Part shown: piece after piece, positions 24,727 to 33,211 of the stretch
Numbering within the stretch: the stretch's first letter is position 1
Layout: every line of letters begins with the position of its first letter
Assembly (NCBI RefSeq): GCF_900163625.1
Contig: NZ_FUIE01000046.1
Span: forward strand, 1 to 38,343
Reading direction: 5' to 3'
From: Brevundimonas diminuta 3F5N
Lineage (GTDB): Bacteria > Pseudomonadota > Alphaproteobacteria > Caulobacterales > Caulobacteraceae
DNA: 38,343 nucleotides
Notes under the pieces: generated by a model
The model's input: the letters and a program-made list of their open reading frames with translations, nothing else
Told to the model about the DNA's origin: nothing
Databases searched by the model: none
Program-made: the position numbers and the translations under genes

Positions 24727-26291
24727 AGACGGGACTATCGGGCATGAATCGTTTCGCTGTCGCCGCCTGCGCCGCCCTGATCGCGCTGGGCGGTTCTGTC
24801 GCGTCGGACGGCGCTCGCGCCCAGACGCGCGCCGCCATCACCGCAGGCTCGGCCCCGCAGATGGTCAATCTGCCGCGCGGAACCTCCTTCGCCGTCGATC
24901 TGCCGGCGGATGCGCGCGACGTCATCATCTCCAATCCGGCTGTGGCCGAGGCCATGCTGCACTCGCCACGCCGGATCACCATGATCGGCCTGGCGGGCGG
25001 CGAGACGGACGCCATCTTCCTGGACGCAAGCGGGCGCACCATCCTGGCGCTGCGGGTGCGCGTGGATGCGGGCGTCAGCGCGCTTCAGGACACCCTGGCG
25101 CGCGTGGCGCCGGGCTCGAACGTGCGCGCCGAGGCGGTCAACGACAGCATCATCCTGACCGGCGTGGCGGCCAGTCCGCTGGAAGCCGAACGCGCCGCCC
25201 AGGTGGCCCGCGCCTTCGTCAGCGCGCCGGAAAAGGTCATGAACATGATCGCCGTCGCCGGATCGGACCAGGTGACGCTGAAGGTGCGCGTGGTCGAGGT
25301 GCAGCGCAGCGCCATCAAGCAGCTCGGATTCGACACCCAGGCGGTGATCGGCCGTGTCGGCGACACTCAATGGCTGCTGGGCAACAGCGCCACCTGGGGC
25401 GTGAACGGCTCCTTCCTGGGCGGTCTGGCGGGCGGGATCGCGCGCGACACCACCAAGAATTTCCAGATGCAGGTGCCTTGCCTCGGTCCGGGTTGGCCTG
25501 AAGGCGCCTTGTGTCCGGTGACGGTCGACGGCAGCCCCGGCGATCCGTCCAACTGGGACACGGCAAAGCCTGGAACCGGCCCCGGTTCGGACGGGCTGAA
25601 CAAGGGCGAGGCCATGCTCAAGGCTTTTGAGCGCGTCGGCTTGGTGCGGATGTTGGCCGAGCCCAATCTGACGTCAGTCAACGGGGAGGCGGCCAGCTTC
25701 CTGGCCGGGGGTGAATTCCCCGTGCCCGCCGGGCGCGACCGCGAAGGTCAGATCACGGTCGAGTACAAACCCTACGGCGTCGGCCTGTCGTTCCGGCCGG
25801 TGGTCCTGTCGGAAGGGCGCATCAGCCTGCAGGTCAAGGTCGAGGTGTCCGAGCTGACGCCCAACGGCGGCCTGACCATCGGCGCGGGCACTCCGTCCTC
25901 CATCACCCTGCCGGGACTGACGGTGCGGCGCAGCGAGAACACCATTGAACTGCCCTCGGGCGGGTCGATGATGATCGCTGGCCTGCTGCAGGAATCGACG
26001 CGCCAGTCGATCGACGCCCTGCCGGGCATGACCAATCTGCCTGTGCTGGGCCAGCTGTTCCGCTCACGCGACTATGTGATGGGCGAGACCGAGCTGGTGG
26101 TCATCGTCGAGCCTTATATCGTCAACCCGACCTCGCCGGGTCGGATGCAGACGCCGGCTGACGGCCTGCGCATCGCCCAGGACGCCCAGACCATCTTCTT
26201 CGGCCAGTTGAACCAGGTCTACGGTTCGCCCGCCCCGGCGGCCCAGCCGGGCGCCGGCTGGCGCGGCCCTGTCGGCTATGTGATCGAGTGA
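24723..26291 (+). CDS. cpaC: Tad pilus secretin CpaC (RcpA)
   Basis: 522-aa outer-membrane secretin through which the pilus leaves the cell. It has a signal peptide (hydrophobic 9-27, cleaved after ARAQ), the pilus-formation N-terminal domain (about 40-110), a BON-like segment (about 110-170), then the secretin channel domain. The secretin ends with LPSGGSMMIAGLLQE, LPGMTNLPVLGQLFRS and ETELVVIVEPYIV, as expected. A poorly conserved Gly/Pro-rich loop with two cysteines lies near residues 225-290. Starts are possible at 24723 (ATGA overlap with cpaB) or 24744; the first is favoured by coupling. The matching lipoprotein CpaD follows with an overlap. Confidence 0.95.
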   Translation: MKTGLSGMNRFAVAACAALIALGGSVASDGARAQTRAAITAGSAPQMVNLPRGTSFAVDLPADARDVIISNPAVAEAMLHSPRRITMIGLAGGETDAIFLDASGRTILALRVRVDAGVSALQDTLARVAPGSNVRAEAVNDSIILTGVAASPLEAERAAQVARAFVSAPEKVMNMIAVAGSDQVTLKVRVVEVQRSAIKQLGFDTQAVIGRVGDTQWLLGNSATWGVNGSFLGGLAGGIARDTTKNFQMQVPCLGPGWPEGALCPVTVDGSPGDPSNWDTAKPGTGPGSDGLNKGEAMLKAFERVGLVRMLAEPNLTSVNGEAASFLAGGEFPVPAGRDREGQITVEYKPYGVGLSFRPVVLSEGRISLQVKVEVSELTPNGGLTIGAGTPSSITLPGLTVRRSENTIELPSGGSMMIAGLLQESTRQSIDALPGMTNLPVLGQLFRSRDYVMGETELVVIVEPYIVNPTSPGRMQTPADGLRIAQDAQTIFFGQLNQVYGSPAPAAQPGAGWRGPVGYVIE

Positions 26292-26977
26292 GCGCCATGA
26301 TCCGCACCGTCTCCATCTCCGCCGCCGTTCTGAGCCTGAGCCTGGCGCTGTCGGCCTGCGTCGGCGGTCCGGCCGGCCTGGGCGGCGAACCGCCGCTGAC
26401 TCCCACTTCGCGCTTCAGCCTGCAAGTCGAGCCAGGGGTGGATCGCATCGCCCTGGCGGTGCACGAGACGGGCTTGTCCGCCAATCAGCGCGCGGCGCTG
26501 GACGCCCTTGTCGGGCGCTTCGCCATGGAAGGCGCGCCGGTCCTGGTGATCGAGGCGCCGGCGGGCGGCGATCCCGTCGCGACCCAGGCGGCCTGGAACG
26601 TCAAGGCGGCGTTCGAGGCGGCGGGCGTGCCGGGCGAGCGCATCCAGCTGGTCGGCTACGCCGCGCCGGACCCCAGGGCGCCGGTGCTGGTCGGCTTCGA
26701 GACGGTGCGCGCCGTCGTGCCGCAGTGCGGAACCCAATGGGGCAATCTGGGCCGCACGGGCGACAATCAGTCGGCCTCCAACTTCGGTTGCGCTGTGAAC
26801 GCCAACCTGGCCGCCCAGATCGCCGATCCGCGCGACATTGTCGCGCCGCGCGCCATGACCCCGGCCGACTCCGGTCGCCGTTCGGTGGTGTTCGACGCCT
26901 ATCGCAAGGGCGAGCAGACTTCCGCCCAGCGTGAGACCCTGTTGTCGCAGACCAAGATTTCACAGGCTGTGCAATGA
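26288..26977 (+). CDS. cpaD: Pilus assembly lipoprotein CpaD
   Basis: 229 aa. The lipoprotein signal (ISAAVLSLSLALSAC) has a good lipobox LSAC with C24 as the acylated cysteine. The mature part fits the CpaD family, with repeated periplasmic domains and the cysteine-containing block QCGTQWGNLGRTGDNQSASNFGCAVNANLAAQI, which is the typical CpaD signature. It is thought to assist the secretin in the outer membrane. The start is GTG 26288, overlapping the cpaC stop (GTGA); ATG 26297 is a reasonable alternative that removes three residues. Its end overlaps cpaE by 4 nt. Confidence 0.92.
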   Translation: MSAMIRTVSISAAVLSLSLALSACVGGPAGLGGEPPLTPTSRFSLQVEPGVDRIALAVHETGLSANQRAALDALVGRFAMEGAPVLVIEAPAGGDPVATQAAWNVKAAFEAAGVPGERIQLVGYAAPDPRAPVLVGFETVRAVVPQCGTQWGNLGRTGDNQSASNFGCAVNANLAAQIADPRDIVAPRAMTPADSGRRSVVFDAYRKGEQTSAQRETLLSQTKISQAVQ

Positions 26978-28509
26978 CGACGGCGCCCAAGCCCTTCCCT
27001 TCTCAGGATTTCGACGCCCTGGACGGCTTCGATCTTGATGATGAGTTCATGGACCTGCACCCGACGGGCGCCGGGACGCCCGCGCCTGGGTCCATGGCGC
27101 AGGCGTCTGACCCCTTTGATCCGGTTGGGCGGATGCGGTCGGAAACCGAGACGGCGATGAACGCCTTGGCCCCTTCACCCGCCGCCGTCTCGCCCGTGGC
27201 GGCCGCCATGCCGGCGGTCGAGACGTCCACGGCCCTGACGATGGGCGGGCCGGCCTCGGTCGAGGTGTCGATCCCGCGCATCGGCGTGCACATCTTCGCC
27301 GAGCGTCAGGACACGGCCGCCGCCGCCGAGCGCGCCGGCCAGGACCGCCGCATGGCCCGCGCCACGACCCAGATCCGCCTCGGCGGCGTCCAGGCGGCGA
27401 TCGAAGCCTATCAGGCCGAGCCGACGCCGCCTCTGATCATTGTCGAGAGCCTGAAGGCGCCGCAGGACCTGCTGGCCGAGATCGACCAGCTGGCCCAGGT
27501 CTGCGACGCGGGCACCAAGGTCGTCATCATCGGCGCGACCAACGACATCCTGCTGTTCCGCGAGCTGATGCGGCGGGGCGTGAGCGAATATCTGGTGGCG
27601 CCGGTGCAGCCGCTGCAATTGATCGCCGCCATCGGGGGCCTGTTCGCCGATCCGGCCCAGCCCTTCGTCGGTCGGACCATCGCCTTCGTCGGCGCGCGCG
27701 GCGGGGCGGGGGCTTCGGCTGTGGCGCACAACACCGCCTATGCGATGAGCGAGCGCATCGGCGTCAACACCGTCATCGTCGACTATGACCTGCCGTTCGG
27801 CACGGCGGGGCTGGACTTCAACCAGGATCCGCTGAACGGCGTGGCCGACGCCCTGAATCAGCCGGATCGCCTGGACGCCACCCTGCTGGACCGGATGATG
27901 GTCCGCTGCACCGACAAGCTGAGCCTGTTCGCGGCGCCCGCGACGTTGGAGACCGACTGGGACATCGGCGCCGAGGCCTTCGAGGAAGTCACCACCCGCA
28001 TCCGCGCCACCGCCCCCTTCGTGGTGCTGGACCTGCCGCACCTGTGGTCGGGCTGGATGCGCCGGGCCTTGATCGCGGCCGACGAAGTGGTGGTGGTGGC
28101 GACGCCGGACCTGGCCTCGCTGCGCAACGCCAAGAACATGATCGACCTGATCAAGCAGGGGCGGCCCAACGACGCCCCGCCGCGTCTGGTGCTGAACCAG
28201 GTGGGCATACCGGGGCGGCCCGAGATTCCGGCCAAGGACTTCGGCGCAGCCCTGGGCATCCATCCTAGCCTCAGCATTCCCTTCGACGCCAAGGTGTTCG
28301 GCTCGGCCGCCAACAACGGCCAGATGATCGTCGACGCCGCCGCCAAGACCAAGGCGGCCGAAGCCTTCGAGACCCTGGCCCAGATCGTCTCGCGCCGTGA
28401 ACTGCCGGCCGCATCCGCGCGCGCCGCGGGCCGCGCCAAGCCGGCGGCGGCGGCCAAGAGCGCCGGGGGCGGCTCCCTGCTCGGCTCTCTGTTCAGCAAG
28501 AAGCGCTGA
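26974..28509 (+). CDS. cpaE: Pilus localisation ATPase-like protein CpaE (TadZ)
   Basis: 511 aa. The N-terminal approx. 100 residues are acidic and low complexity, then comes a receiver-like domain (about 110-220: TPPLIIVESLKAPQDLLAEIDQL, VIIGATNDILLFRELMRRGVSEYLVAPVQP), then a ParA/MinD-like domain. CpaE marks the cell pole for pilus assembly in Caulobacter. The deviant P-loop reads GARGGAGAS at 240-248: both lysines expected in KGGxGKS are replaced (R242, A247), so ATP hydrolysis may be weak or absent. The C-terminal tail is Ala/Lys-rich. The ATG overlaps cpaD. Confidence 0.93.
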   Translation: MTTAPKPFPSQDFDALDGFDLDDEFMDLHPTGAGTPAPGSMAQASDPFDPVGRMRSETETAMNALAPSPAAVSPVAAAMPAVETSTALTMGGPASVEVSIPRIGVHIFAERQDTAAAAERAGQDRRMARATTQIRLGGVQAAIEAYQAEPTPPLIIVESLKAPQDLLAEIDQLAQVCDAGTKVVIIGATNDILLFRELMRRGVSEYLVAPVQPLQLIAAIGGLFADPAQPFVGRTIAFVGARGGAGASAVAHNTAYAMSERIGVNTVIVDYDLPFGTAGLDFNQDPLNGVADALNQPDRLDATLLDRMMVRCTDKLSLFAAPATLETDWDIGAEAFEEVTTRIRATAPFVVLDLPHLWSGWMRRALIAADEVVVVATPDLASLRNAKNMIDLIKQGRPNDAPPRLVLNQVGIPGRPEIPAKDFGAALGIHPSLSIPFDAKVFGSAANNGQMIVDAAAKTKAAEAFETLAQIVSRRELPAASARAAGRAKPAAAAKSAGGGSLLGSLFSKKR

Positions 28510-28513
28510 GGCC

Positions 28514-30094
28514 GTGTTCGGCAAGCGGACAGCACAGTCGGGCCTGGCCCCCGCCGCGCCACGGCCCGCGCCGGCCCCCGCGCCTGAGGCCCAGGCGCGC
28601 CGCGCGCCCGAGCCGGTGGACGGCTTCTCGGCCGAAGACCTGGACCCTCTGGCGCCGCCGCCCGCCGCCGCGCCGCGCAGCGACCGGCTGGACGCCCTGG
28701 ACGGGTTGCTGGGCCGCAAGCCCGAGCCTGCGCCGAGCGCCTCGTCGAGCGGTCCTCGGGCCACGCCGGGCCTGGAGCAGCTCAAGAAGGCTCAAGCCGT
28801 CGCCGAGATCGTGCGCGAGCAGAGCGACTACTATCACGCGACGAAGACCACCATCTTCAACGCCCTGATGAACACCATCGATCTGGCCCAGTTGGCGCAG
28901 TTGGATCAGAAGGCGGCGGCCGAGGAAATTCGCGATATCGTCTCCGAACTGGTGGCGATCAAGAACGTCTCCATGTCGGTGGCCGAGCAGGAGCATCTGG
29001 TTCAGGACATCCTGAACGACGTGCTGGGCTATGGTCCGCTGGAGCCGCTGTTGGCGCGCGACGACATCGCCGACATCATGGTCAACGGCGCCGGGCGGGT
29101 CTTCATCGAGGTCGGCGGCAAGGTGCAGCTGACCAACGTCCGCTTCCGCGACAACGGCCAGTTGATGAACATCTGTCAGCGGATCGTGTCCCAGGTGGGC
29201 CGCCGCGTCGACGAGGCCAGCCCCATCTGCGACGCCCGCCTGCCCGACGGCAGCCGCGTCAACGTCATCGCCCCGCCGTTGGCCATCGACGGCCCGACGC
29301 TGACGATCCGCAAGTTCAAGAAGGACAAGCTGACGATGCGCAATCTGGTGGAGTACGCCTCCATCAGCCCCGAGGGCGCGCGCGTCCTGGGCGTCATCGG
29401 CGCGTCGCGATGCAATCTGGTCATCTCGGGCGGCACGGGTTCGGGCAAGACGACCCTGCTGAACACTCTGACGGCCTTCATCGACCCGACCGAGCGCGTC
29501 ATCACTTGCGAGGACGCTGCCGAGCTGCAGCTGCAGCAACCGCATGTGGTCCGGCTGGAGACTCGCCCGCCCAACCTGGAAGGGCAGGGCCAGATCACCA
29601 TGCGCGATCTGGTGAAGAACTGTCTGCGGATGCGCCCCGAGCGCATCATCGTCGGCGAGGTGCGCGGACCCGAGGCCTTCGACCTGTTGCAGGCCATGAA
29701 CACCGGCCACGACGGCTCGATGGGGACGCTGCACGCCAACTCCCCGCGCGAAGCCATCAGCCGGATGGAATCGATGATCACCATGGGCGGCTACGGCCTG
29801 CCGTCTCGAACCATCCGCGAGATGATCGTCGGTTCGGTCGACGTCATCGTCCAGGCCGCGCGCCTGCGCGACGGTTCGCGCCGCATCACCCACATCACCG
29901 AGGTGGTGGGGTTGGAGGGCGACGTCATCGTTACCCAGGATCTGTTCGTCTACGACATCACCGGCGAGGACGCGCACGGCAAGATCACCGGCCGTCACCG
30001 CTCGACGGGCATCGCCCGCCCGCGCTTCTGGGACCGCGCCCGCTACTACGGGCTGGAGCGGGAACTGGCCGAAGCTCTGGACGCGGCGGAGTAG
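28514..30094 (+). CDS. cpaF: Tad pilus assembly ATPase CpaF (TadA)
   Basis: 526-aa secretion ATPase of the VirB11/TadA type that powers pilus extension and retraction at the inner membrane. After an Ala/Pro-rich leader (about 1-90), an all-helical N-terminal part leads to the catalytic domain with Walker A GGTGSGKTT (307-315), the Asp-box CEDAAEL, Walker B-like RIIVGEVRGPEA and the His-box GSMGTLHANSP. The start is GTG 28514 (VFGKRTAQSG), 4 nt after cpaE, behind TGAGGCC. The upstream in-frame ATG at 28397 lies deep in cpaE. Family members usually start with FGKR, which supports the choice. Confidence 0.94.
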   Translation: MFGKRTAQSGLAPAAPRPAPAPAPEAQARRAPEPVDGFSAEDLDPLAPPPAAAPRSDRLDALDGLLGRKPEPAPSASSSGPRATPGLEQLKKAQAVAEIVREQSDYYHATKTTIFNALMNTIDLAQLAQLDQKAAAEEIRDIVSELVAIKNVSMSVAEQEHLVQDILNDVLGYGPLEPLLARDDIADIMVNGAGRVFIEVGGKVQLTNVRFRDNGQLMNICQRIVSQVGRRVDEASPICDARLPDGSRVNVIAPPLAIDGPTLTIRKFKKDKLTMRNLVEYASISPEGARVLGVIGASRCNLVISGGTGSGKTTLLNTLTAFIDPTERVITCEDAAELQLQQPHVVRLETRPPNLEGQGQITMRDLVKNCLRMRPERIIVGEVRGPEAFDLLQAMNTGHDGSMGTLHANSPREAISRMESMITMGGYGLPSRTIREMIVGSVDVIVQAARLRDGSRRITHITEVVGLEGDVIVTQDLFVYDITGEDAHGKITGRHRSTGIARPRFWDRARYYGLERELAEALDAAE

Positions 30095-30099
30095 GGGCG

Positions 30100-31083
30100 A
30101 TGCTGCTTCCCATCCTGGCGGCGATCCTGGCCTTCATCACCATCGGCGGCGTCGGCTGGGTGCTGGTCGGCGGCGACGATTCCTCAAGCCAGGCGGTCAA
30201 GCGCGCCAAGACCATGGGCGGGGTGCGGGCCGAAGCGGCGGCGAACGCCAAGCGCGCCGCGGCGGCCAATACGCCCGAGGCGCGCCGCAAGCAGATCCTG
30301 CTGCAGCTTCAGGAGGTCGACCGGCGCGAGCGCAAGGCGCGCATGACGATGGCCGCCAAGCTGAAACAGGCGGGTCTGAGCCTCTCGGTGCGGACCTTCG
30401 CCATCATCAGCGTGGTCGCGGGCCTGGTCGGAGCGCTGCTGGCCTTCGTTCTCGGGGCCCACATCATCATCGTCCTGGGCGTCGGCGTGGCGGCGGGCCT
30501 GGGTCTGCCGCGCTGGATCGTCGGCATGAAGGCCAAGGCCCGGATGAAGAAATTCTCCTTGGCCTTCGCTGACGCCATCGACATCCTGGTGCGCGGCATC
30601 AAGACCGGTCTGCCGGTCCATGACTGTTTCAAGATCATCGCCCGCGAGAGCCCCGAGCCTCTGGCCGGCGAGTTCCGCACCCTGGTCGAGGGCATGGGGG
30701 TGGGGCTGACGCTCGCCCAGGCGCTGGACAAGATGTACGAGCGGATGCCGACGCCGGAGCTGAAATTCTTCGCCATCGTCATCGCCATTCAGCAGAAGTC
30801 GGGCGGCAACCTGGCGGAGGCCTTGGGCAATCTGACCACGGTGCTGCGCGCCCGACGGATGATGGGCGAGAAGATCAAGGCCCTGTCGTCCGAGGCCATC
30901 GCCTCGGCGGGCATCATCGCCTCCCTGCCGCCGGCGGTCATGATCCTCGTGATGCTGACCAACCCCAGCTACATGCTGCTGATGTTCACGGATATCCGCG
31001 GGCAGGTCATGCTGATGGGCGCGGCCCTGTGGATGGCGATCGGCGTCTTCGTGATGAAGCGCATGATCTCCTTCAAGTTCTGA
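30100..31083 (+). CDS. tadB: Tad pilus inner-membrane platform protein TadB (CpaG)
   Basis: 327-aa GspF-type platform protein. Hydrophobic segments lie at about 3-25, 100-140 (two helices), 270-290 and 300-320. The cytoplasmic T2SSF domain has AFADAIDILVRGIKTGLPVHDCFKIIARE and FFAIVIAIQQKSGGNLAEALGNL, the typical signature. With TadC it couples the CpaF motor to the growing pilin fibre. The start ATG 30100 is preceded by GTAGGGGCG and is 5 nt beyond the cpaF stop; the in-frame ORF reaching back to 29410 is a shadow inside cpaF. Confidence 0.93.
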   Translation: MLLPILAAILAFITIGGVGWVLVGGDDSSSQAVKRAKTMGGVRAEAAANAKRAAAANTPEARRKQILLQLQEVDRRERKARMTMAAKLKQAGLSLSVRTFAIISVVAGLVGALLAFVLGAHIIIVLGVGVAAGLGLPRWIVGMKAKARMKKFSLAFADAIDILVRGIKTGLPVHDCFKIIARESPEPLAGEFRTLVEGMGVGLTLAQALDKMYERMPTPELKFFAIVIAIQQKSGGNLAEALGNLTTVLRARRMMGEKIKALSSEAIASAGIIASLPPAVMILVMLTNPSYMLLMFTDIRGQVMLMGAALWMAIGVFVMKRMISFKF

Positions 31084-31098
31084 GGCGAGGGCGACGAC

Positions 31099-32088
31099 GT
31101 GAACGGCTTCATGCGCTTCATCACCGATCCGCAGAACCTCTTGAGCATCGGCGTGGGCGTGGCGGTGTTCGCCAGCGTCCTGACCATGCTGTCCTCCTTC
31201 GTCGGCGGCGGCGCGCGGCTGGACAAGCGGATGAAGGCCGTGGCCGAGCGCCGCGAGGAACTGCGCCGCCGGTCGCGTCAGGCGATGCGCGGCGGGTCTG
31301 GCGAAGGCTCCAGCCTGCGCCAGACCGATGACAGCTATCGCAGCCGGGTGGTCGCGCGCCTCAACCTGACGAAGTTGCTGGAAGACCCCAAGGTGGCCGA
31401 GAACATGGTTCAGGCGGGTTTCCGCGGGCCCGGTCCGCTGAACACCTTCTACTTCTTCCGCTTCGCCACCCCCTTCATCCTGATGGCGCTGACGGCCTTC
31501 TACCTGTTCGTGGTGGTCAAGCCGGACCTGCCGATGATGACCCAGGTCGCCATGGTGGTGATGGCGGCGGGCGTCGGCTTCTATGCGCCGAACATCTATC
31601 TGAAGAACATGATCGACAAGCGCAGGGCGTCGATCATGGCGGCCTTCCCGGACTCGCTCGATCTTTTGCTGATCTGCGTGGAGTCGGGCATGTCGATCGA
31701 GGCGGCGATCCAGAAAGTCAGCCAGGAGGTCGGCGGCCAGTCGATCGAACTGGCCGAGGAGCTGTCCCTGCTCTCGGCCGAGCTGAGCTATCTGCCCGAC
31801 CGGCGCATGGCCTATGACGGCATGGCCAAGCGGACCCAGCATCCGGGCATCAAGGCCGTGGCGACCGCCATGACCCAGGCCGAGACCTACGGCACGCCGC
31901 TGGGGTCCGCCTTGCGCGTCATGGCCAAGGAAAACCGCGATCTGCGTCTGGCCGCCGCCGAGAAGAAGGCTGCGGCCCTGCCGGCCAAGCTGACCGTGCC
32001 GATGATCCTGTTCTTCCTGCCGGTGCTGTTCGTCGTCATCCTGGGTCCGGCCATCATCAACATCCAGGACATGATGAAGGGCGGTTGA
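31099..32088 (+). CDS. tadC: Tad pilus inner-membrane platform protein TadC (CpaH)
   Basis: 329-aa partner of TadB. It has an N-terminal helix (about 12-32), then a charged cytoplasmic stretch, two helices (about 120-165), and a T2SSF domain with FPDSLDLLLICVESGMSIEAAIQKVSQEV and AMTQAETYGTPLGSALRVMAKE. The final helix is ILFFLPVLFVVILGPAIINI. The start was taken as GTG 31099 after GAGGCGAGGGCGAC; ATG 31111 would remove four residues. It is the last gene of the rightward cpa run and meets an SRPBCC gene head-on after 14 nt. No strong terminator is seen between them. Confidence 0.92.
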   Translation: MNGFMRFITDPQNLLSIGVGVAVFASVLTMLSSFVGGGARLDKRMKAVAERREELRRRSRQAMRGGSGEGSSLRQTDDSYRSRVVARLNLTKLLEDPKVAENMVQAGFRGPGPLNTFYFFRFATPFILMALTAFYLFVVVKPDLPMMTQVAMVVMAAGVGFYAPNIYLKNMIDKRRASIMAAFPDSLDLLLICVESGMSIEAAIQKVSQEVGGQSIELAEELSLLSAELSYLPDRRMAYDGMAKRTQHPGIKAVATAMTQAETYGTPLGSALRVMAKENRDLRLAAAEKKAAALPAKLTVPMILFFLPVLFVVILGPAIINIQDMMKGG

Positions 32089-32102
32089 GGAGTTGAGACG
32101 CC

Positions 32103-32537
32103 TCAGCCTTCTTCGGCGGTGCGCTTCAGGGCCTCGCTGATGGCCTGATAGGCCGGACGGATGCGGGCGCGATGCTTGTCGTGGAACAGTTCGGCGCGCA
32201 GGCCGGTGAAGACGGTGCCGTGCGACACGATGCAGGCGCCGCGCTCCAGCTCCTCGATCTCATAGTAGCGCAAGGTGCGGAACAGGAAGCCGCGACGCTC
32301 GATCCAGACCAGTTGGGCGTTGGGCTCCCACTCGCCCAGCTGCGCCTGCACCTGACGCTCGCCCAGGTCGGGCAGGCGCTCCGTCAGGCTGATCGGCGCG
32401 CCGAAGCCCAGGGCGCCTTCGACCTCGACCTCGTGCGGATTCCAGCGGTTCCAGCCGCCGAAGTCCGTCAGCACCTCCCAGAGGCGTTCGGCCGTGGCGC
32501 GCACGCCAATGCGGTTCTCGATGCGGATCGTTTCCAT
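32103..32537 (-). CDS. SRPBCC domain-containing protein
   Basis: 144-aa cytoplasmic START/Bet v1-like protein with no signal peptide. It opens with IRIENRIGVRATAERLWEVLTDFGGWNRWNPHEVEVEG, the family's usual first strand and helix. It then has ISLTERLPDLGERQVQAQLGEWEPNAQLVWIERR and a C-terminal helix ending RPAYQAISEALKR. Members bind hydrophobic ligands or act in polyketide aromatisation; the ligand here is unknown. An AGGAAG ribosome site precedes the ATG. It is divergent from ridA across 115 bp and convergent with tadC. Confidence 0.87.
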   Translation of the reverse strand: METIRIENRIGVRATAERLWEVLTDFGGWNRWNPHEVEVEGALGFGAPISLTERLPDLGERQVQAQLGEWEPNAQLVWIERRGFLFRTLRYYEIEELERGACIVSHGTVFTGLRAELFHDKHRARIRPAYQAISEALKRTAEEG

Positions 32538-32652
32538 GGCGCTTCCTGTGACACGGCTTTTTGCGTTTAGGAAGACGCAGAGGCGCCCGGCGTTTGTCCT
32601 TGGAGCCTTCGCCCCGCCGCGTTAAGTCCGAGCCTCAGCGCAAGGAGCCGTC

Positions 32653-32994
32653 ATGATCACCCGCATCCAGCCCGACAGCCGCATGAGCCAGGCCGTGATC
32701 CACGGCCAGACCATCTACCTGGCCGGACAGGTCGGGGAGCCGGGCGAGGACGTCGCCGCCCAGACGCGCACCGCCCTGGCCGAGGTTGAGGCGATCCTGG
32801 CCGAGTGCGGCAGCGACAAGTCGAAGATCCTGTCGGCTCAGGTCTGGCTGGCCGACATCGCCGATTTCGAGGCGATGAACGGCGTCTGGGACGCCTGGGT
32901 CGACCCGGCGAATCCACCCGCCCGCGCCACCTGCGAGGCGAAGTTGGCGACGCCTGACTACCTCGTCGAAGTCATCGTCGTGGCGGCGCGCTGA
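32653..32994 (+). CDS. RidA-family enamine/imine deaminase
   Basis: 113-aa YjgF/YER057c/UK114-fold protein. RidA proteins hydrolyse reactive 2-aminoacrylate and related imines released by PLP enzymes. The hallmark PPARATCEAKLA contains the substrate-binding arginine at R91, and YLAGQVG at the start of the domain is typical. A very good ribosome site (AAGGAG) precedes the ATG. It begins a three-gene run with a small helical protein and a YbaK-type deacylase, all with gaps or overlaps of no more than 4 nt. The paralogue type (RidA or another Rid subgroup) is not certain, so no symbol is given. Confidence 0.91.
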   Translation: MITRIQPDSRMSQAVIHGQTIYLAGQVGEPGEDVAAQTRTALAEVEAILAECGSDKSKILSAQVWLADIADFEAMNGVWDAWVDPANPPARATCEAKLATPDYLVEVIVVAAR

Positions 32995-32995
32995 C

Positions 32996-33211
32996 ATGGC
33001 CCGCGTCATCTCGAACGAGAGCGAACTGGAGCGGTTCAAGGCGACCCGCGTCACCGCCCTCTACCGTCTCGACCTGATCGAGAAGGGGGCGAAACTGACC
33101 TATGACGACGGCACGCCGGTCGACATGGCGTCCGAGGCGCAGCGGCTGAAGGATCAGGTCGCCGACATGGATCGCCGCATCGCGCGGCTGGAAGCGGCAG
33201 GCGAGGCGTGA
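32996..33211 (+). CDS. Small helical protein of unknown function
   Basis: 71 aa with no recognised domain. It is mostly charged and predicted helical, with a C-terminal heptad-like segment (AQRLKDQVADMDRRIARLEAAGE) that could form a short coiled coil. It starts one base after the ridA stop (TGACATG) and its own stop overlaps the next start (GTGA), so it is translated with both neighbours and is likely a real gene. It might be an accessory subunit or a regulator; this is speculation from context. Confidence 0.7.
   Translation: MARVISNESELERFKATRVTALYRLDLIEKGAKLTYDDGTPVDMASEAQRLKDQVADMDRRIARLEAAGEA

Noticed and set aside
27175..28785. A 536-aa minus-strand frame over cpaE/cpaF
   Set aside because: Arg/Gly/Ala-rich shadow without motifs; it covers two well-supported pilus genes.
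30184..31842. A 552-aa minus-strand His/Asp/Gln-rich frame over tadB/tadC
   Set aside because: Histidine-rich composition is the complement of the hydrophobic codons of the membrane proteins; it is not a real gene.
32547..32553. TGTCACA on the minus strand upstream of the SRPBCC gene, a possible second ECF41 -35 box
   Set aside because: It lies only about 10 bp from the start codon, and the -10 position reads CGAT instead of CGTC, so it cannot drive this gene properly.
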